Shown here: positions 6,656-16,413 of the stretch, in pieces | Numbering within the stretch: the stretch's first letter is position 1 | Layout: the number at the start of each line of letters is the position of its first letter | Assembly: GCA_900539855.1 (NCBI GenBank) | Contig: UQDO01000005.1 | Span: forward strand, 4,922 to 68,921 | Reading direction: 5' to 3' | Origin: an uncultured Oscillospiraceae bacterium | Lineage (GTDB): Bacteria > Bacillota > Clostridia > Oscillospirales > Acutalibacteraceae | Length of the DNA stretch: 64,000 bases | The notes under the pieces: model-generated | The model's input: the letters and a program-made list of their open reading frames with translations, nothing else | Told to the model about the DNA's origin: nothing | The model's database searches: none | Program-made: the position numbers and the translations under genes

Positions 6656-7801
6656 TCAAAGCTTAAGTGCCGTTATGAGGTATTCCGCCTCAGAAGTGAC
6701 AGCTTTGTCCATTGAATTGTTGATGTTTATTTGTTTTACGCTTCGCGACATGCCGCCTTTGAACAAAAGCCTGAACCATCTGACGATCTCACAAAACGGC
6801 AGAAGTACCTTGTGTTTTTCAAGAACCGGAAAATATAGTTTGATATCATTATAGGGCAGAAAGACCTTGTACAGCATATATTTCAGCTTACCGCCCTGTT
6901 TATTCTGCCTTACAGCTACGTTGTTTTCAAAATTACCGTACACACCGCCGCGGATTATAAAGCTGCACATGCTGTCGGTCAGCTTTGTAGGAGCTTTTCC
7001 GCAGAACCAAACGTCTGTGAGCTGCTCTGCGCCTTCGGCAAATTCAACCAGACCGCCCTTTCTCAGCAGTTCTTCCCTTCCCTTCTGATCAGGACTGCAT
7101 ACACATTTCAGTATATAAATATCAATAAACGGTCTGACGCCGCAGCCGCCTATCAAAAAATGCTTAGCCATGTGGGCGATGTGGTAAAAGTAAAACATAG
7201 CGTCGGTCATTCGGTATTCAAATTGGGAGCAGTTTTCCGCGCCTTTCCATGCATCTTTAAGGACCTTGTCCGCTTTAGAAACCACTTCGTCCTCAATAAG
7301 ACTGTAATGAAGCTCCAGATGCACTCCCGAAGCGGAAAAAAGGCTGATATCGTGTGAGCCCATACCTTTGTATTCAAAGCCTATGGCTTGGACGGCTTTC
7401 TTAGCCGCGTCAAGGCTGCTTTTTTCGACCAGTATATCTATATCGCAGCTTGTCCTCATCCACGGCTCCGGGTACATATTTCTTATGACCGAGCCTTTAA
7501 GCGGCATAAATTTAATTTTGCTTTCGGCAAGTGCCTTTTTAATTCTTTCATATTCATACCTTTGCTTTTCATACCTGAAAACAGCCGTGATTACGCATTT
7601 GGAAAACTTCTCTTTATATTCGCCGCTTACAAGATTATTCTTAATAAGCGCATCACCGACAAGGTGCGCAACATCGTGCGCCCGTGACATTTTATAAAGA
7701 ATTTTCAGCTGATCATCTGACATTATACATCCGCTGTCAAGCGGTTTTCCGGCTATTTCAAAAGCCAGGAGATCGGTCATAGTCTTTATTGAATCTGTCA
7801 T
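6656..7801 (-). CDS. NTP_transf_5-type nucleotidyltransferase-fold protein
   Basis: This 381-residue protein fits the uncharacterised nucleotidyltransferase family PF14907. The key blocks are LKGSVIRNMYP (about 101-111) and R-x-S-CDIDILV with the paired Asp120 and Asp122 that would bind metal. These proteins are frequent in capsule and teichoic-acid loci, but the reaction is not established. GAAGGTG just upstream supports the start at 7801. It is 40 bases downstream of licC and likely the same transcript. It is not a sugar-nucleotide pyrophosphorylase: the GxGxR loop is absent. Confidence 0.75.
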   Translation of the reverse strand: MTDSIKTMTDLLAFEIAGKPLDSGCIMSDDQLKILYKMSRAHDVAHLVGDALIKNNLVSGEYKEKFSKCVITAVFRYEKQRYEYERIKKALAESKIKFMPLKGSVIRNMYPEPWMRTSCDIDILVEKSSLDAAKKAVQAIGFEYKGMGSHDISLFSASGVHLELHYSLIEDEVVSKADKVLKDAWKGAENCSQFEYRMTDAMFYFYHIAHMAKHFLIGGCGVRPFIDIYILKCVCSPDQKGREELLRKGGLVEFAEGAEQLTDVWFCGKAPTKLTDSMCSFIIRGGVYGNFENNVAVRQNKQGGKLKYMLYKVFLPYNDIKLYFPVLEKHKVLLPFCEIVRWFRLLFKGGMSRSVKQININNSMDKAVTSEAEYLITALKL

Positions 7802-7840
7802 TTTTCACCTTCTCAACGGTTGCTGGATTTTTATATCGAT

Positions 7841-8557
7841 TCAGACGTTTCCGATATTCTTATAACCGGAATCAATAGCTATCAGCTCACTGATATCATC
7901 TATCTCTATAACATCATTTTCATTCATAGGATAAATACCCAACTCATAATCATCCGGATAACAAAACATTGCAACATCATCCCAGTATATCTGGCGGTTT
8001 TTCTTTTGTTCAAATTCAATTTCCAAATGACGCTTTAATTTTCTTCCGTCTTTTGCCGTCCAGCGTGAAATACTGTACAACTGCCATCCGCCTTTTCCGC
8101 CGGTACGGCTGCAGGATGTAACTATTCCGTCGGTCACGGTTTGCAGCCATTCCTTTGTTTCTTTGTCTGTCCAAACGCTGTTATACCCCGAACGTTCAAA
8201 TTCCGGGGCAAGAATTGAAGAATTATTGATGATCTGATCGCCGTCTAAGATCATTGCGTTTTCAATATACTCTCTCGCCATATAGAGCGAAGAAATATTA
8301 TTGCAGGTATCATAGTAAGGATTTTCGATTAGTTTTATACCCGGATATTCGGTTTCCAATCCGGCAAACTGCTCTTTCAGATAGCCTACCACGACATATA
8401 TCTCATTGATGCCGTTTTTATGCAGCGCATCAATCAAAGTGTCAATAATGCGTATTCCGTTCACCCTGACCAAAGGTTTAGGTGTCGTAAGTGTTACCGG
8501 GTGCATTCTATTACCAAGCCCTGCCGCCATAACAATAGCTCTTTCAACTTTAGGCAT
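7841..8557 (-). CDS. licC: LicC-like CTP:phosphocholine cytidylyltransferase
   Basis: The protein has the nucleotidyltransferase loop IVMAAGLGNRMHPVT...KPLV near its start and a metal-binding LDGDQI motif at about residue 100. A TCNNISSLYMAREY block resembles LicC of pneumococcus, which makes CDP-choline from phosphocholine. I chose ATG 8557, which puts the loop close to the N-terminus; AGGAAGG lies 13 bases upstream. A GTG at 8647 would add a 30-residue extension overlapping licD. Position next to licD supports the role. Other sugar-phosphate cytidylyltransferases remain possible. Confidence 0.75.
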   Translation of the reverse strand: MPKVERAIVMAAGLGNRMHPVTLTTPKPLVRVNGIRIIDTLIDALHKNGINEIYVVVGYLKEQFAGLETEYPGIKLIENPYYDTCNNISSLYMAREYIENAMILDGDQIINNSSILAPEFERSGYNSVWTDKETKEWLQTVTDGIVTSCSRTGGKGGWQLYSISRWTAKDGRKLKRHLEIEFEQKKNRQIYWDDVAMFCYPDDYELGIYPMNENDVIEIDDISELIAIDSGYKNIGNV

Positions 8558-8634
8558 TGATTTTTCAGACCTTCCTGTAACTATCAGTTCATGATAACTA
8601 TGTAACTTGATTATAACATTCGTTTGCGATGCTT

Positions 8635-9438
8635 TTAATTCCACCACACGTCCTGAATATGATGCGGCTCACGAAGCTCTTCAGGCGGCAGTGTCATATA
8701 GTCACCGTATGTGTACTTAAGAACCTTATCATAACCGTCGGGAATATAGAATTCGCAGTCTTCAAACTTATGCAGACTTCTTCCGGCAAAATCAGAACGG
8801 TCATATAAAATACAATCGCCCTGGACGCAAATAAACTTTTCCCCTTCAGTATTCCTGTATTTCTTTGCCAATGCCTGCTGTTTAGCGATAATAGGCTCGG
8901 TTCGATGCCAATTAAAAAATCTTACTATCAGCTTTGACCTTGTACTCATGTTTTCTTTTGCGTATTTCCACGAAGTATTGGCATACAAATTCATAGCGCG
9001 CAGAATGTTAGCCCTTTTGATCCAATTGGCAGATAATTTAATGTTTTGCGGAACCTCATCAAGCACCCAGACATCAACAAATACTCCTAACTTATCGGTT
9101 CGCTTATAAGCCTTTTCAAAAAGGCTGGTCCTTGCATCGCAGATCTTAAGCATATCTCTCGGGAAATAGTGATCTTTTGAATCGGGTCCGGCTAAAAACA
9201 GACCATGGTCTTTTCCCCATTCGGGAAATTCTTTTTCAATTCTTTCAAACCCGTCGCGCATAACAAAAATATCTATGTCATCGTCCCATGGAATAAATCC
9301 GTTGTGCCTAATAGCGCCTATCAATGTTCCATAGGTCAGAACATACCATATTTTCTTTTCTTCGCAAAATTCGTGGACCTTTTTCATTATATCGAGTTCA
9401 ATAGCCTTCAGCTCATCCAAATCAGTTATAGCCCTCAT
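8635..9438 (-). CDS. licD: LicD-family phosphotransferase
   Basis: The 267-residue protein shows the LicD signature YGTLIGAIRHNGFIPWDDDIDIFV at about residues 36-59 (given here as its parts: YGTLIGAIRH, GFIPWDDDID). The triple Asp block is the metal/catalytic site of this nucleotidyltransferase-fold family. LicD proteins move phosphocholine from CDP-choline to surface glycans; relatives move ribitol-phosphate. It precedes licC and follows the flippase, a set seen in the pneumococcal teichoic-acid genes. The exact donor is inferred from licC. Confidence 0.85.
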   Translation of the reverse strand: MRAITDLDELKAIELDIMKKVHEFCEEKKIWYVLTYGTLIGAIRHNGFIPWDDDIDIFVMRDGFERIEKEFPEWGKDHGLFLAGPDSKDHYFPRDMLKICDARTSLFEKAYKRTDKLGVFVDVWVLDEVPQNIKLSANWIKRANILRAMNLYANTSWKYAKENMSTRSKLIVRFFNWHRTEPIIAKQQALAKKYRNTEGEKFICVQGDCILYDRSDFAGRSLHKFEDCEFYIPDGYDKVLKYTYGDYMTLPPEELREPHHIQDVWWN

Positions 9439-9442
9439 TTTT

Positions 9443-10993
9443 TTACCTCTGCCTGCAAAGTATTCTTTTTATCTGTCTTAAAACTTTTGTACGCTCATCC
9501 TTATCAAATACGGATATTGAATACAGCAATAGTCCCAATATTCCTACAACGGCAGCCATTCCGATCAGACCTATCCACGAATTGACCGCAACGGTTCGAA
9601 ACACAATTTTCACAAATCCAACAGTAAGCAGATCGGATATAACAATTCTGACGATCGGCTTATAAAAAGATAACGACGGAAGCTTTATACACCGTGCGGA
9701 GTATAAGGGTGTGAAAATAAAAAATGTTATTAATCCGAGTACGGTTGTTGTTCCGACTACAGCATAAAGATCCAGCCCGGTGAATTTCAGGAAAATAAAC
9801 ATACTTAATACATTCAAAGCACCGCTGACCGCCGTCACAATGCACGGAAGAGTATTTTTTAAAGAAAGTGTGTATGTGAAAAACATAGGGCTCGCTACGC
9901 TTTCAAAGACAAAACCGATCAGTGTAATAATGGCGATCCTGTTCAAAAGTGCAGAATTGTTATTTGGCGTCCAAAGCTCGAAATATGACTCGCCCAACAC
10001 AAAAAAGCCAGCTAATACGATGCATGATACAGCACCCAATAATTTCATCTGAAAACTGATGGTTTTACGGACTCCGTTCATGTCTTTATCGGCATAAAGT
10101 TTTAAAAGCATAGGCTGAAACGGCTGCGTGATCAAAGACGGAAGTGCCGAGCATATCGTTGCGACCGTTTTAACAATAGAAAGCTGCCCCAATTTGAACC
10201 CGTCAAGCATCAGGTTTGTAATCCACAGATCAAGACCGGTGTTAAGCATATTTCCTATCTGATTGAAGGCACTCCAAAGTCCGCGGCCAAGAAGCTCTTT
10301 TACCGCTGAAAATGAAAAACAATCAATCCGACACCTTAAGTCAGGCGTCATCTTCTTTTTTATACCGTAATTTATGAGCCCGTACAATACCGTCGAAATA
10401 AGCAGCGCTGCTCCGACGAACCACACGGAAGGCTTAAATATTCTAAAGAAAACAACAAGGATGAGCGCTTCTGTGCAATATGCAAGAATCTTGGAAATGC
10501 TTATGTACTGGAGCCTGTTTTTAATATACCCGGACACCGTGTAAACGCTTGCTAAAGCAAGGACCATACAATTAAGTATATCCAAATAGAAAAGCAGTCT
10601 GACATCATTCAGCAGATCATCAGGCACCGAAAAGAACGCCCTGATGTTAAAAGCCAAAAAAATTGATATAACTGCACTAACCGCAATCAAAATAACATCA
10701 GCGATAACTACGCTGCTGTAAAAAGAATTAGCTCTTTTTATATTTCCCTCATGATATGACACCGCAATGAACCGGGACGCATAGGCGTTTAGGCAGCTTG
10801 TTATGATCAATCCGTAATTTGCAACGGTTTTTGCCAGTGACACAAAGCCGTATGCTTCGGTTCCAAGCGTGTTGGTGATATACGGCGTCAGGAAAAACGA
10901 GATCATATAGTTTATGACCATGGCAATCAACGAGCATGCCATTGCCAGAACAATTTGCAGCCTGTCATTATTGTTTTTGCTTTTAATTTCCAT
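9443..10993 (-). CDS. Wzx/MATE-type polysaccharide or teichoic-acid flippase
   Basis: The 516-residue protein is hydrophobic throughout with about 12-14 membrane spans, the first at residues 12-35 (LAMACSLIAMVINYMISFFL) and starting with a short basic stretch. It matches the Wzx/RfbX polysaccharide-transporter class that flips undecaprenyl-linked repeat units. An IDxYGFVSLAK-like segment (TEAYGFVSLAKTV) follows span one, as in many Firmicutes flippases. Placement between wzy and licD suggests it moves a phosphocholine-bearing unit as TacF does, which is inference. Confidence 0.85.
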   Translation of the reverse strand: MEIKSKNNNDRLQIVLAMACSLIAMVINYMISFFLTPYITNTLGTEAYGFVSLAKTVANYGLIITSCLNAYASRFIAVSYHEGNIKRANSFYSSVVIADVILIAVSAVISIFLAFNIRAFFSVPDDLLNDVRLLFYLDILNCMVLALASVYTVSGYIKNRLQYISISKILAYCTEALILVVFFRIFKPSVWFVGAALLISTVLYGLINYGIKKKMTPDLRCRIDCFSFSAVKELLGRGLWSAFNQIGNMLNTGLDLWITNLMLDGFKLGQLSIVKTVATICSALPSLITQPFQPMLLKLYADKDMNGVRKTISFQMKLLGAVSCIVLAGFFVLGESYFELWTPNNNSALLNRIAIITLIGFVFESVASPMFFTYTLSLKNTLPCIVTAVSGALNVLSMFIFLKFTGLDLYAVVGTTTVLGLITFFIFTPLYSARCIKLPSLSFYKPIVRIVISDLLTVGFVKIVFRTVAVNSWIGLIGMAAVVGILGLLLYSISVFDKDERTKVLRQIKRILCRQR

Positions 10994-11036
10994 TAAGTGC
11001 GCCCCACGTCAGCATTATAATTATGTTATTCGGTAT

Positions 11037-11747
11037 TCAGATTCCGCAGTCTTTAAGAAATTCCTCGAACGACGGATATACAGGCTCGGTTGCAAGAAAG
11101 CTTTTGCATATATCCTCATAACTATCTCCCGTTAATGTAAAGAAGTTGTTATGGGCATCAATATTCTCTTTGGTTCTTTGCGTATACATCCAATAAAATC
11201 CGTCTCTCATTTCCTCAACAGTAGGTTTGCGTCCGGTATTACGATAAATTTCCAACGCACATTTCTTCGCATCAGAAACCCATTTAGCTTTTCGCTTTTG
11301 ATAGTACTCATCAAGCGTACAAATAACTTTTGCCGGATTTCCGGCAATTACAACATTATCGGGGTACTCTCCCCCGACAACCGAACCGGCTCCGACTATA
11401 CAGTTGTTTCCGATGGTGGTGCCCGGCAGAATAATAGAATTCATACCTAAAAAACAATTATCGCCAATTCTTGTCGGAGCGGTTCCGCCTACAAATTCTC
11501 CAAATACCCGTCGGGCGACCGATATCGAATAGTCATGTGCAAGAATAATAACTCCGGTTGTTATCTTGCAGTAAGACCCAATCGAAATCAGGTGCGGCTT
11601 TTGAATATCTACTGAAGTATGACGCGGCGAATAAAAGACAGTAAAATCTCCTATATAGACATTATTCTTTTTCAAATAATTGATATAAGCCTCGTTAGAG
11701 TAATGATTTGGATCTACTATTTTCTTTATAAAATTCATCAGACTCAT
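11037..11747 (-). CDS. left-handed beta-helix (hexapeptide) acyltransferase
   Basis: The 236-residue protein has an N-terminal helix, then hexapeptide repeats from about residue 30 to 150 (ISIGSYCKI, TRIGDNCFLGM, TTIGNNCIVGAGSVV) and the usual AGNPAKVI exit motif, with an acid-base tail. A His in LAHDYS is the likely catalytic base. Such enzymes add acetyl or other acyl groups to capsule sugars. ATG 11747 follows GGGGAGA with a good spacer; 11780 is a longer alternative. It overlaps the end of the polymerase gene by 53 bases. Confidence 0.85.
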   Translation of the reverse strand: MSLMNFIKKIVDPNHYSNEAYINYLKKNNVYIGDFTVFYSPRHTSVDIQKPHLISIGSYCKITTGVIILAHDYSISVARRVFGEFVGGTAPTRIGDNCFLGMNSIILPGTTIGNNCIVGAGSVVGGEYPDNVVIAGNPAKVICTLDEYYQKRKAKWVSDAKKCALEIYRNTGRKPTVEEMRDGFYWMYTQRTKENIDAHNNFFTLTGDSYEDICKSFLATEPVYPSFEEFLKDCGI

Positions 11748-12942
11748 AATTGTTCTCCCCCAAAATTGAAAAATCCGCACTCATAACAGCCAAATAATAG
11801 AAGAACATAGCGGTTGCCTGCCCGAGATAATTTTCCATGAAACTCATGATAACAAAAAGCAACTGGATATAGAAAGAAAAATCGACAGCAAGGTCTTTGA
11901 CCGATCTTTTTATCCTGACAGTACGGCAAAATATCATTATGATCGGCATAAACCAAACAACAGTGCCGACGGCTCCTCTTTCAATCAAAACAGCCAGATA
12001 GGCATTATCGACCGACGCTCCGTTTGCGGCAACCTCGGCATTTCCAACGCCGTATCCAAAGAACGGATAATTCCAGTAATTTTCGAGTGCAATGCCCCAG
12101 GTCTCCTCTCTGCCGTTCATTGTATTACCCGTAAGACGTGTCATCTTATCCATCATGCCCTGCATTCCCGGTATTTTTTCAATGCCGAATAACAGCAAAA
12201 CAACTGCTGCGACGACCAGTAGCAGAATTCTTGAAAACTTGCTTCTGCTGCCGTCAAAATATGCATATAGCAGCACCAGACACAGTGCCAACAATGAGCC
12301 GCGTCTTGTGGTAAACAGGACACCGGTTATAAATAAAGCAATCAGAACGACATATATTATTTTCTTCCATCTTTTTGTTTCATATCTGATAAGTACCGCC
12401 GCGCATATCGCACCTATAGCGAAATACATTGCTGCTACGCTCGTTTGGACCGTAAAGCCGTAATAAGATGAATTATAGGTCATCTGAGTTATTATATTAT
12501 CATATACATACGACGGCAGCAGCGGCAATATAGCGCTTTCATACAGATCCGGCAGGAACACCTGAATATATATGCAGATAAGATGTACTATACAAAATGC
12601 AAGCGCCAGCTTAATGATACTTTTTGTCGATATATTTCTTGCTATCATGACCGCAACGCCAAGATAAATAAAATAATACAGATCATTTATAGCCGAATGT
12701 GCAGTATCGGCAGAAAAAAGGCACAGAATGAAGCCTGCAGACAAAAATGCAAAATAATACACCTCGGTGTCCTGCATTAGCTGTTTTTTATATACAAGGC
12801 TTATCACGGCTATTACAAACATAGCCGGCCAGAAGAGCTTCGGATTCAATCTCAGAACAAATGATGACGCAAAGAAAAAGTGCCATAATATGACGAATGC
12901 CAAAATTTTGGCAAATCTATTGCTTTTGGATTGTACCTGCAT
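11695..12942 (-). CDS. Wzy/O-antigen ligase-type polymerase
   Basis: The 415-residue protein has about 10-12 membrane spans and a long hydrophilic loop near residues 265-300 (MTRLTGNTMNGREETWGIAL, then FFGYGVGN), the placement seen in Wzy_C/O-antigen ligase proteins. These join repeat units on the outer face of the membrane. As usual for Wzy, sequence conservation is low and the call rests on topology, the loop and locus context. The gene overlaps the serine-acetyltransferase-like gene by one base upstream and the acyltransferase downstream. Confidence 0.82.
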   Translation of the reverse strand: MQVQSKSNRFAKILAFVILWHFFFASSFVLRLNPKLFWPAMFVIAVISLVYKKQLMQDTEVYYFAFLSAGFILCLFSADTAHSAINDLYYFIYLGVAVMIARNISTKSIIKLALAFCIVHLICIYIQVFLPDLYESAILPLLPSYVYDNIITQMTYNSSYYGFTVQTSVAAMYFAIGAICAAVLIRYETKRWKKIIYVVLIALFITGVLFTTRRGSLLALCLVLLYAYFDGSRSKFSRILLLVVAAVVLLLFGIEKIPGMQGMMDKMTRLTGNTMNGREETWGIALENYWNYPFFGYGVGNAEVAANGASVDNAYLAVLIERGAVGTVVWFMPIIMIFCRTVRIKRSVKDLAVDFSFYIQLLFVIMSFMENYLGQATAMFFYYLAVMSADFSILGENNYESDEFYKENSRSKSLL

Positions 12943-13496
12943 CAGTCTTGATTCCTTTCATCGTCAACGACCCATGCATTCTGAATAAACTCCGGATGCA
13001 GATTGTTGTTGATAATTCTCGCAGGATTGCCGGCTACGGTCACTCCGTCAGGTATATCTTTGGTAACTATGCTCCCGGCGCCTATTGTAACATTATTTCC
13101 TATTTTTACCCCACCGATTATGCAAACGCTCGGTCCGATGTAAACGTTGTTTCCGATAGTAGCACCGACATCGTTATTTGTGCCGATAGTCGTAAACTGG
13201 CTTAGGTTTACGTTGTTTCCGAATTTAGTATATCTGCTGATCACGATAGGTCCGCCGTGTCCGATATACAGACCATATCCTATCTTGCAGCGATAGCTTA
13301 TCTGCATATTCTTATTCAGAGATCTGTTTATATAATATAAACCTTTTCCGATTTTACCGGTGATCCCTTTTTTATTACTCATCCTTATGTATACCTGGTG
13401 CCTGAACGCTCTGTTAACAAAAAAATTAGACACCGCCGCAAAAAAGGATGTTTTACCGGTATATCTGAAAAGATCGCTTTTTATATACTCATTCAT
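12942..13496 (-). CDS. serine-acetyltransferase-like hexapeptide transferase
   Basis: This 184-residue protein resembles the CysE/WcaB branch of capsule acetyltransferases: a helical N-terminus, then RCKIGYGLYIGHGGPIVI, TTIGTNNDVGATIGNN and IGNNVTIGAGSIVTKDIP hexapeptide coils ending in AGNPARII. The HGGP block carries the catalytic His. It overlaps the upstream glycosyltransferase by 8 bases (ATGAATGA), so the pair is translationally coupled. The locus implies O- or N-acetylation of a polymer sugar rather than cysteine synthesis. Confidence 0.82.
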   Translation of the reverse strand: MNEYIKSDLFRYTGKTSFFAAVSNFFVNRAFRHQVYIRMSNKKGITGKIGKGLYYINRSLNKNMQISYRCKIGYGLYIGHGGPIVISRYTKFGNNVNLSQFTTIGTNNDVGATIGNNVYIGPSVCIIGGVKIGNNVTIGAGSIVTKDIPDGVTVAGNPARIINNNLHPEFIQNAWVVDDERNQD

Positions 13497-14628
13497 CTGA
13501 TTTCAACACTCTTCCTAAAAGGGCTTTCATGTTTTTTTCCCAGTCATATGTTTCTTTATAAAAATCGCTGATTTCGGGATTAGCCTTTCCGCTTTTATCG
13601 ACAGCATATTTTTTAAGTGCAAAACTTAACTGCCGGCAATCTTCAAACACATGACCGGTTTTATTCTCCACAACCAGTTCTCTCAGTCCGTCAATATCTG
13701 ACACGATCACCGGTTTTCCGTACTTATAGGCAATCGGAAGTACTCCGCTTTGCGACGCTTCATAATACGGTAAGACTACAACACCGCAATGTTCGAAAAG
13801 CCATATCATTTCACCGTCGCTGATAAAACGCTGCATACATACTATTTTATTTTCAACAGAAGTATCGAGCTTCTCATTTGACATATTTTTACCTGCAATA
13901 ATCACATCCAGGTCATACGAGGCGTCCCTGCAATTCATGGTCTGTGCTTCTATCAATCTGTCAACGCCCTTATACTTGTCAATACGGCCGAAAAACAAAG
14001 CGAAACCGTCTATATTGCCATATTGCTGCAATTCAGCCGGCATCGCAGGGACAGCCGGCATGTCATGTGCGCCCAAAGGAAAGACCGTGGCTTTAGGCAG
14101 CATCTTTTTGTGTTGTTTACCAAACAGTTTGTATGAGTTTTCAGACAACAAAACGACCGTATCGGCTTTTTTATAAGCCTGCCTTGCAAGAAATTTTCTG
14201 AGCGTTTCCGAAAAGAACTTGTATAATGTCATATTCTGAGGATGCGGATTAACGTCATGTATTGCAATGGCACAGCTGATTTTTTTCGAAAGCGCGCCAA
14301 CAACGGCTGATGCCTTTATTGCGTCGTCAACGGCGATCAGGCAGCCTGGATCCATTTTCAAAATATCTGCTGCTAATTTTTTTGTTTCCTTTTCAGCCGG
14401 AACGGCAAACTTAGGAAGGCGATACTCAAAAACATTATCGACAATGTTTTCTGCACACCTGCTCCCGGCTCCGACGGGTACAAACAGAGCAAAAGGCACA
14501 TCCATGGCTTTCAATGTCAAAGCCATTTGATTTGCGAACTGTAATATACCTCCGCTATCAAGCGCCGTTAAAAGAACAACTTTTTTACCCATCGGTTTTG
14601 ACACCGCCTTATCTGATTTTACATGCAT
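13489..14628 (-). CDS. family 4 glycosyltransferase (GT-B)
   Basis: The 379-residue protein has a GT-B layout: an N-terminal acceptor domain with a DSGGILQFANQM loop, and a C-terminal nucleotide-sugar domain with FGRIDKYKGVDRLIEA at about 215-230 and the Glu-rich VLPYYEASQSGVLPIAYKYG stretch (E-x7-E-like) at about 290-310. The sugar is unknown. ATG 14628 overlaps the previous gene by 10 bases; ATG 14592 (MGKKVVLL) behind GGCGGTG is an equally likely start. Confidence 0.82.
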   Translation of the reverse strand: MHVKSDKAVSKPMGKKVVLLTALDSGGILQFANQMALTLKAMDVPFALFVPVGAGSRCAENIVDNVFEYRLPKFAVPAEKETKKLAADILKMDPGCLIAVDDAIKASAVVGALSKKISCAIAIHDVNPHPQNMTLYKFFSETLRKFLARQAYKKADTVVLLSENSYKLFGKQHKKMLPKATVFPLGAHDMPAVPAMPAELQQYGNIDGFALFFGRIDKYKGVDRLIEAQTMNCRDASYDLDVIIAGKNMSNEKLDTSVENKIVCMQRFISDGEMIWLFEHCGVVVLPYYEASQSGVLPIAYKYGKPVIVSDIDGLRELVVENKTGHVFEDCRQLSFALKKYAVDKSGKANPEISDFYKETYDWEKNMKALLGRVLKSDE

Positions 14629-15662
14629 TGCCGATAGACCTCATCCAGTGCCGCCTTATATGCCGGAATAAGGAGCAGCTCGTCCGCTTTTTTCAATGTG
14701 TTTTCACTCAGGGTCTGACGGAGTCCGGCATTCTTTATTATATCGGTACACTTCTCTGCTAAAACGGCATCATCACTGCTTAAGAAGCCCGTTTTGCCGT
14801 CGTCCACAAGCTCACACAGCCCGTCCGTCGGTGTGCTGACAATCGGGACGCCGAGCGCCATTGCCTCCAGAGCGCACATGGGAGTCCCCTCCCACCTTGA
14901 GGTCATGATCATGAGCTTTGACGAATAAAGCAGCTTATATGGATTGCTCATAAATCCTAAGAATTTCACATTATCTGTTATGCTCAGCTGTTTTGCAAAG
15001 CTTTTGGTCTGCTCAGCCATGTCGCCGGTTCCGGCAACTGCTATCTTAACATCCGGAGCCATTTTAATTATTTCGGCAAACACATTCATAAGCCGTATAG
15101 GATCCTTGGGTTCAGTGAGCCTGCCAACATAGGCTATGTCAAAATCGTATTCGCCGGTATCGGTCTCCATCTTCTTTATAAGCGCCGCTTTGTCAATGAC
15201 GTTATAGAGTACGGAGCTTTTGTCCTTAAATCTGTCGTGAAACTTATAGCCCTCAAACGATGATTCAGACACCCAGAAAATATGTTTTGCCTTTTTTGCG
15301 GCATGGTAAAAAAGGAGTGATTTCAGTGATAATCCTCGCGAATCAAAATTATTATTGTGCACATGCGATACGAAAGGTATCTTACCGCAGGCAAGCGAGA
15401 CATAAAACCCGGCTCTCATATCATGTGCATGAATAATATCAGGCTTTGTTTCGGAGATAATGCGTTTCAACTCTTTGACGCTGAATTCACGAAGCGGCAA
15501 AAAATCTATATTATTTTCCTCCAAAGCATCCCTTATTCTGCCGTCCGGTGAGCAATAATACATTTTATAATCACTGCCGGAAAACATCTTGATTATCTGA
15601 CACACTACATTTTCCGCACCCGAAAAGCTGTTGCTCGGCAAAATGTGTAAAACTGTTTTCAT
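14619..15662 (-). CDS. family 4 glycosyltransferase (GT-B)
   Basis: The 347-residue protein begins with the SGAENVV loop typical of GT4 transferases, has DIIHAHDMRAG at about residue 75, a YVGRLTEPKDPIRLM donor-domain block near 175, and the retaining E-x7-E motif in TSRWEGTPMCALEAMALGVP near 257. AAGGAGCGG precedes the ATG. It would add one sugar of the repeat unit; linkage and donor cannot be read from sequence. Heptosyl transfer is possible given the GDP-heptose genes next door. Confidence 0.88.
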   Translation of the reverse strand: MKTVLHILPSNSFSGAENVVCQIIKMFSGSDYKMYYCSPDGRIRDALEENNIDFLPLREFSVKELKRIISETKPDIIHAHDMRAGFYVSLACGKIPFVSHVHNNNFDSRGLSLKSLLFYHAAKKAKHIFWVSESSFEGYKFHDRFKDKSSVLYNVIDKAALIKKMETDTGEYDFDIAYVGRLTEPKDPIRLMNVFAEIIKMAPDVKIAVAGTGDMAEQTKSFAKQLSITDNVKFLGFMSNPYKLLYSSKLMIMTSRWEGTPMCALEAMALGVPIVSTPTDGLCELVDDGKTGFLSSDDAVLAEKCTDIIKNAGLRQTLSENTLKKADELLLIPAYKAALDEVYRQCM

Positions 15663-15756
15663 CTTCCGCTCCTTACCAAAGTCTTTGATTCAAAGTATTC
15701 ACGCATATAGGTCAACAAAGTCACCGCCTGCGATCATATATTTTAAACGCAAAAAC

Positions 15757-16413
15757 TTACTGTGCAAAAAATCTGTCTTCCAACAAAAGGCACAGGCAGT
15801 GATACACAGGCAGATGCAGCTCCTGTATCATATATGTCTCGGTCTGCGGTACTTTTATAGTAACATCAGCAGCTGCCGAAAGCTTACTGTCCTTAGCTCC
15901 GGTAAGTCCTATGACCTTCATGCCCTTTGCCTTTGCTACGGTCGCGGCATAAAGCACGTTTTTGCTGTTTCCGCTTGTCGATATTCCTAAGAAGACATCG
16001 CCCGGTCTGCCGTATCCGTTGACCTGCTGTGCAAAGCAAAGCAGCGGTTCGCAGTCATTCATATACGCGGTCGAAAGCGCAGGATGACCGTCCAGAGCGA
16101 TCGCAGGCAGCGCACCCTGAAGGTTTTCAGCCAGCACCTTTCCCAGTTCATTATCGGCTGCAATAAGCCTTTCGGCAAAATCGGCGTCAGGCTTTCTTGG
16201 CAGTTTAAAGCCCTTCATAAGCTCGCCCACAATATGCTCAGCGTCGGCAGCGCTTCCGCCGTTTCCGGCAATGAGCAGCTTACCGCCGTTTTGGTAGCAG
16301 TTTTCTAAAATTTTATAGGCTGCGATGATATCACTTTTAACTGCTGACAGCTGAGGATACCGTTCCAATAACAGATCGATATGTTTATTAAGTTTACCGA
16401 GTGTATCATTCAT
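15757..16413 (-). CDS. gmhA: sedoheptulose-7-phosphate isomerase GmhA
   Basis: This 218-residue SIS-domain protein carries GNGGSAADAEHIVGEL and ISTSGNSKNV, the phosphosugar-binding loops of GmhA, and ELHLPVYHCLC near the C-terminus with the metal-binding residues. It converts sedoheptulose 7-phosphate to D-glycero-D-manno-heptose 7-phosphate, step one of heptose activation. ATG 16413 overlaps the stop of the upstream fusion gene (ATGAATGA); the longer frame from 16491 adds an improbable basic extension. Confidence 0.93.
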   Translation of the reverse strand: MNDTLGKLNKHIDLLLERYPQLSAVKSDIIAAYKILENCYQNGGKLLIAGNGGSAADAEHIVGELMKGFKLPRKPDADFAERLIAADNELGKVLAENLQGALPAIALDGHPALSTAYMNDCEPLLCFAQQVNGYGRPGDVFLGISTSGNSKNVLYAATVAKAKGMKVIGLTGAKDSKLSAAADVTIKVPQTETYMIQELHLPVYHCLCLLLEDRFFAQ

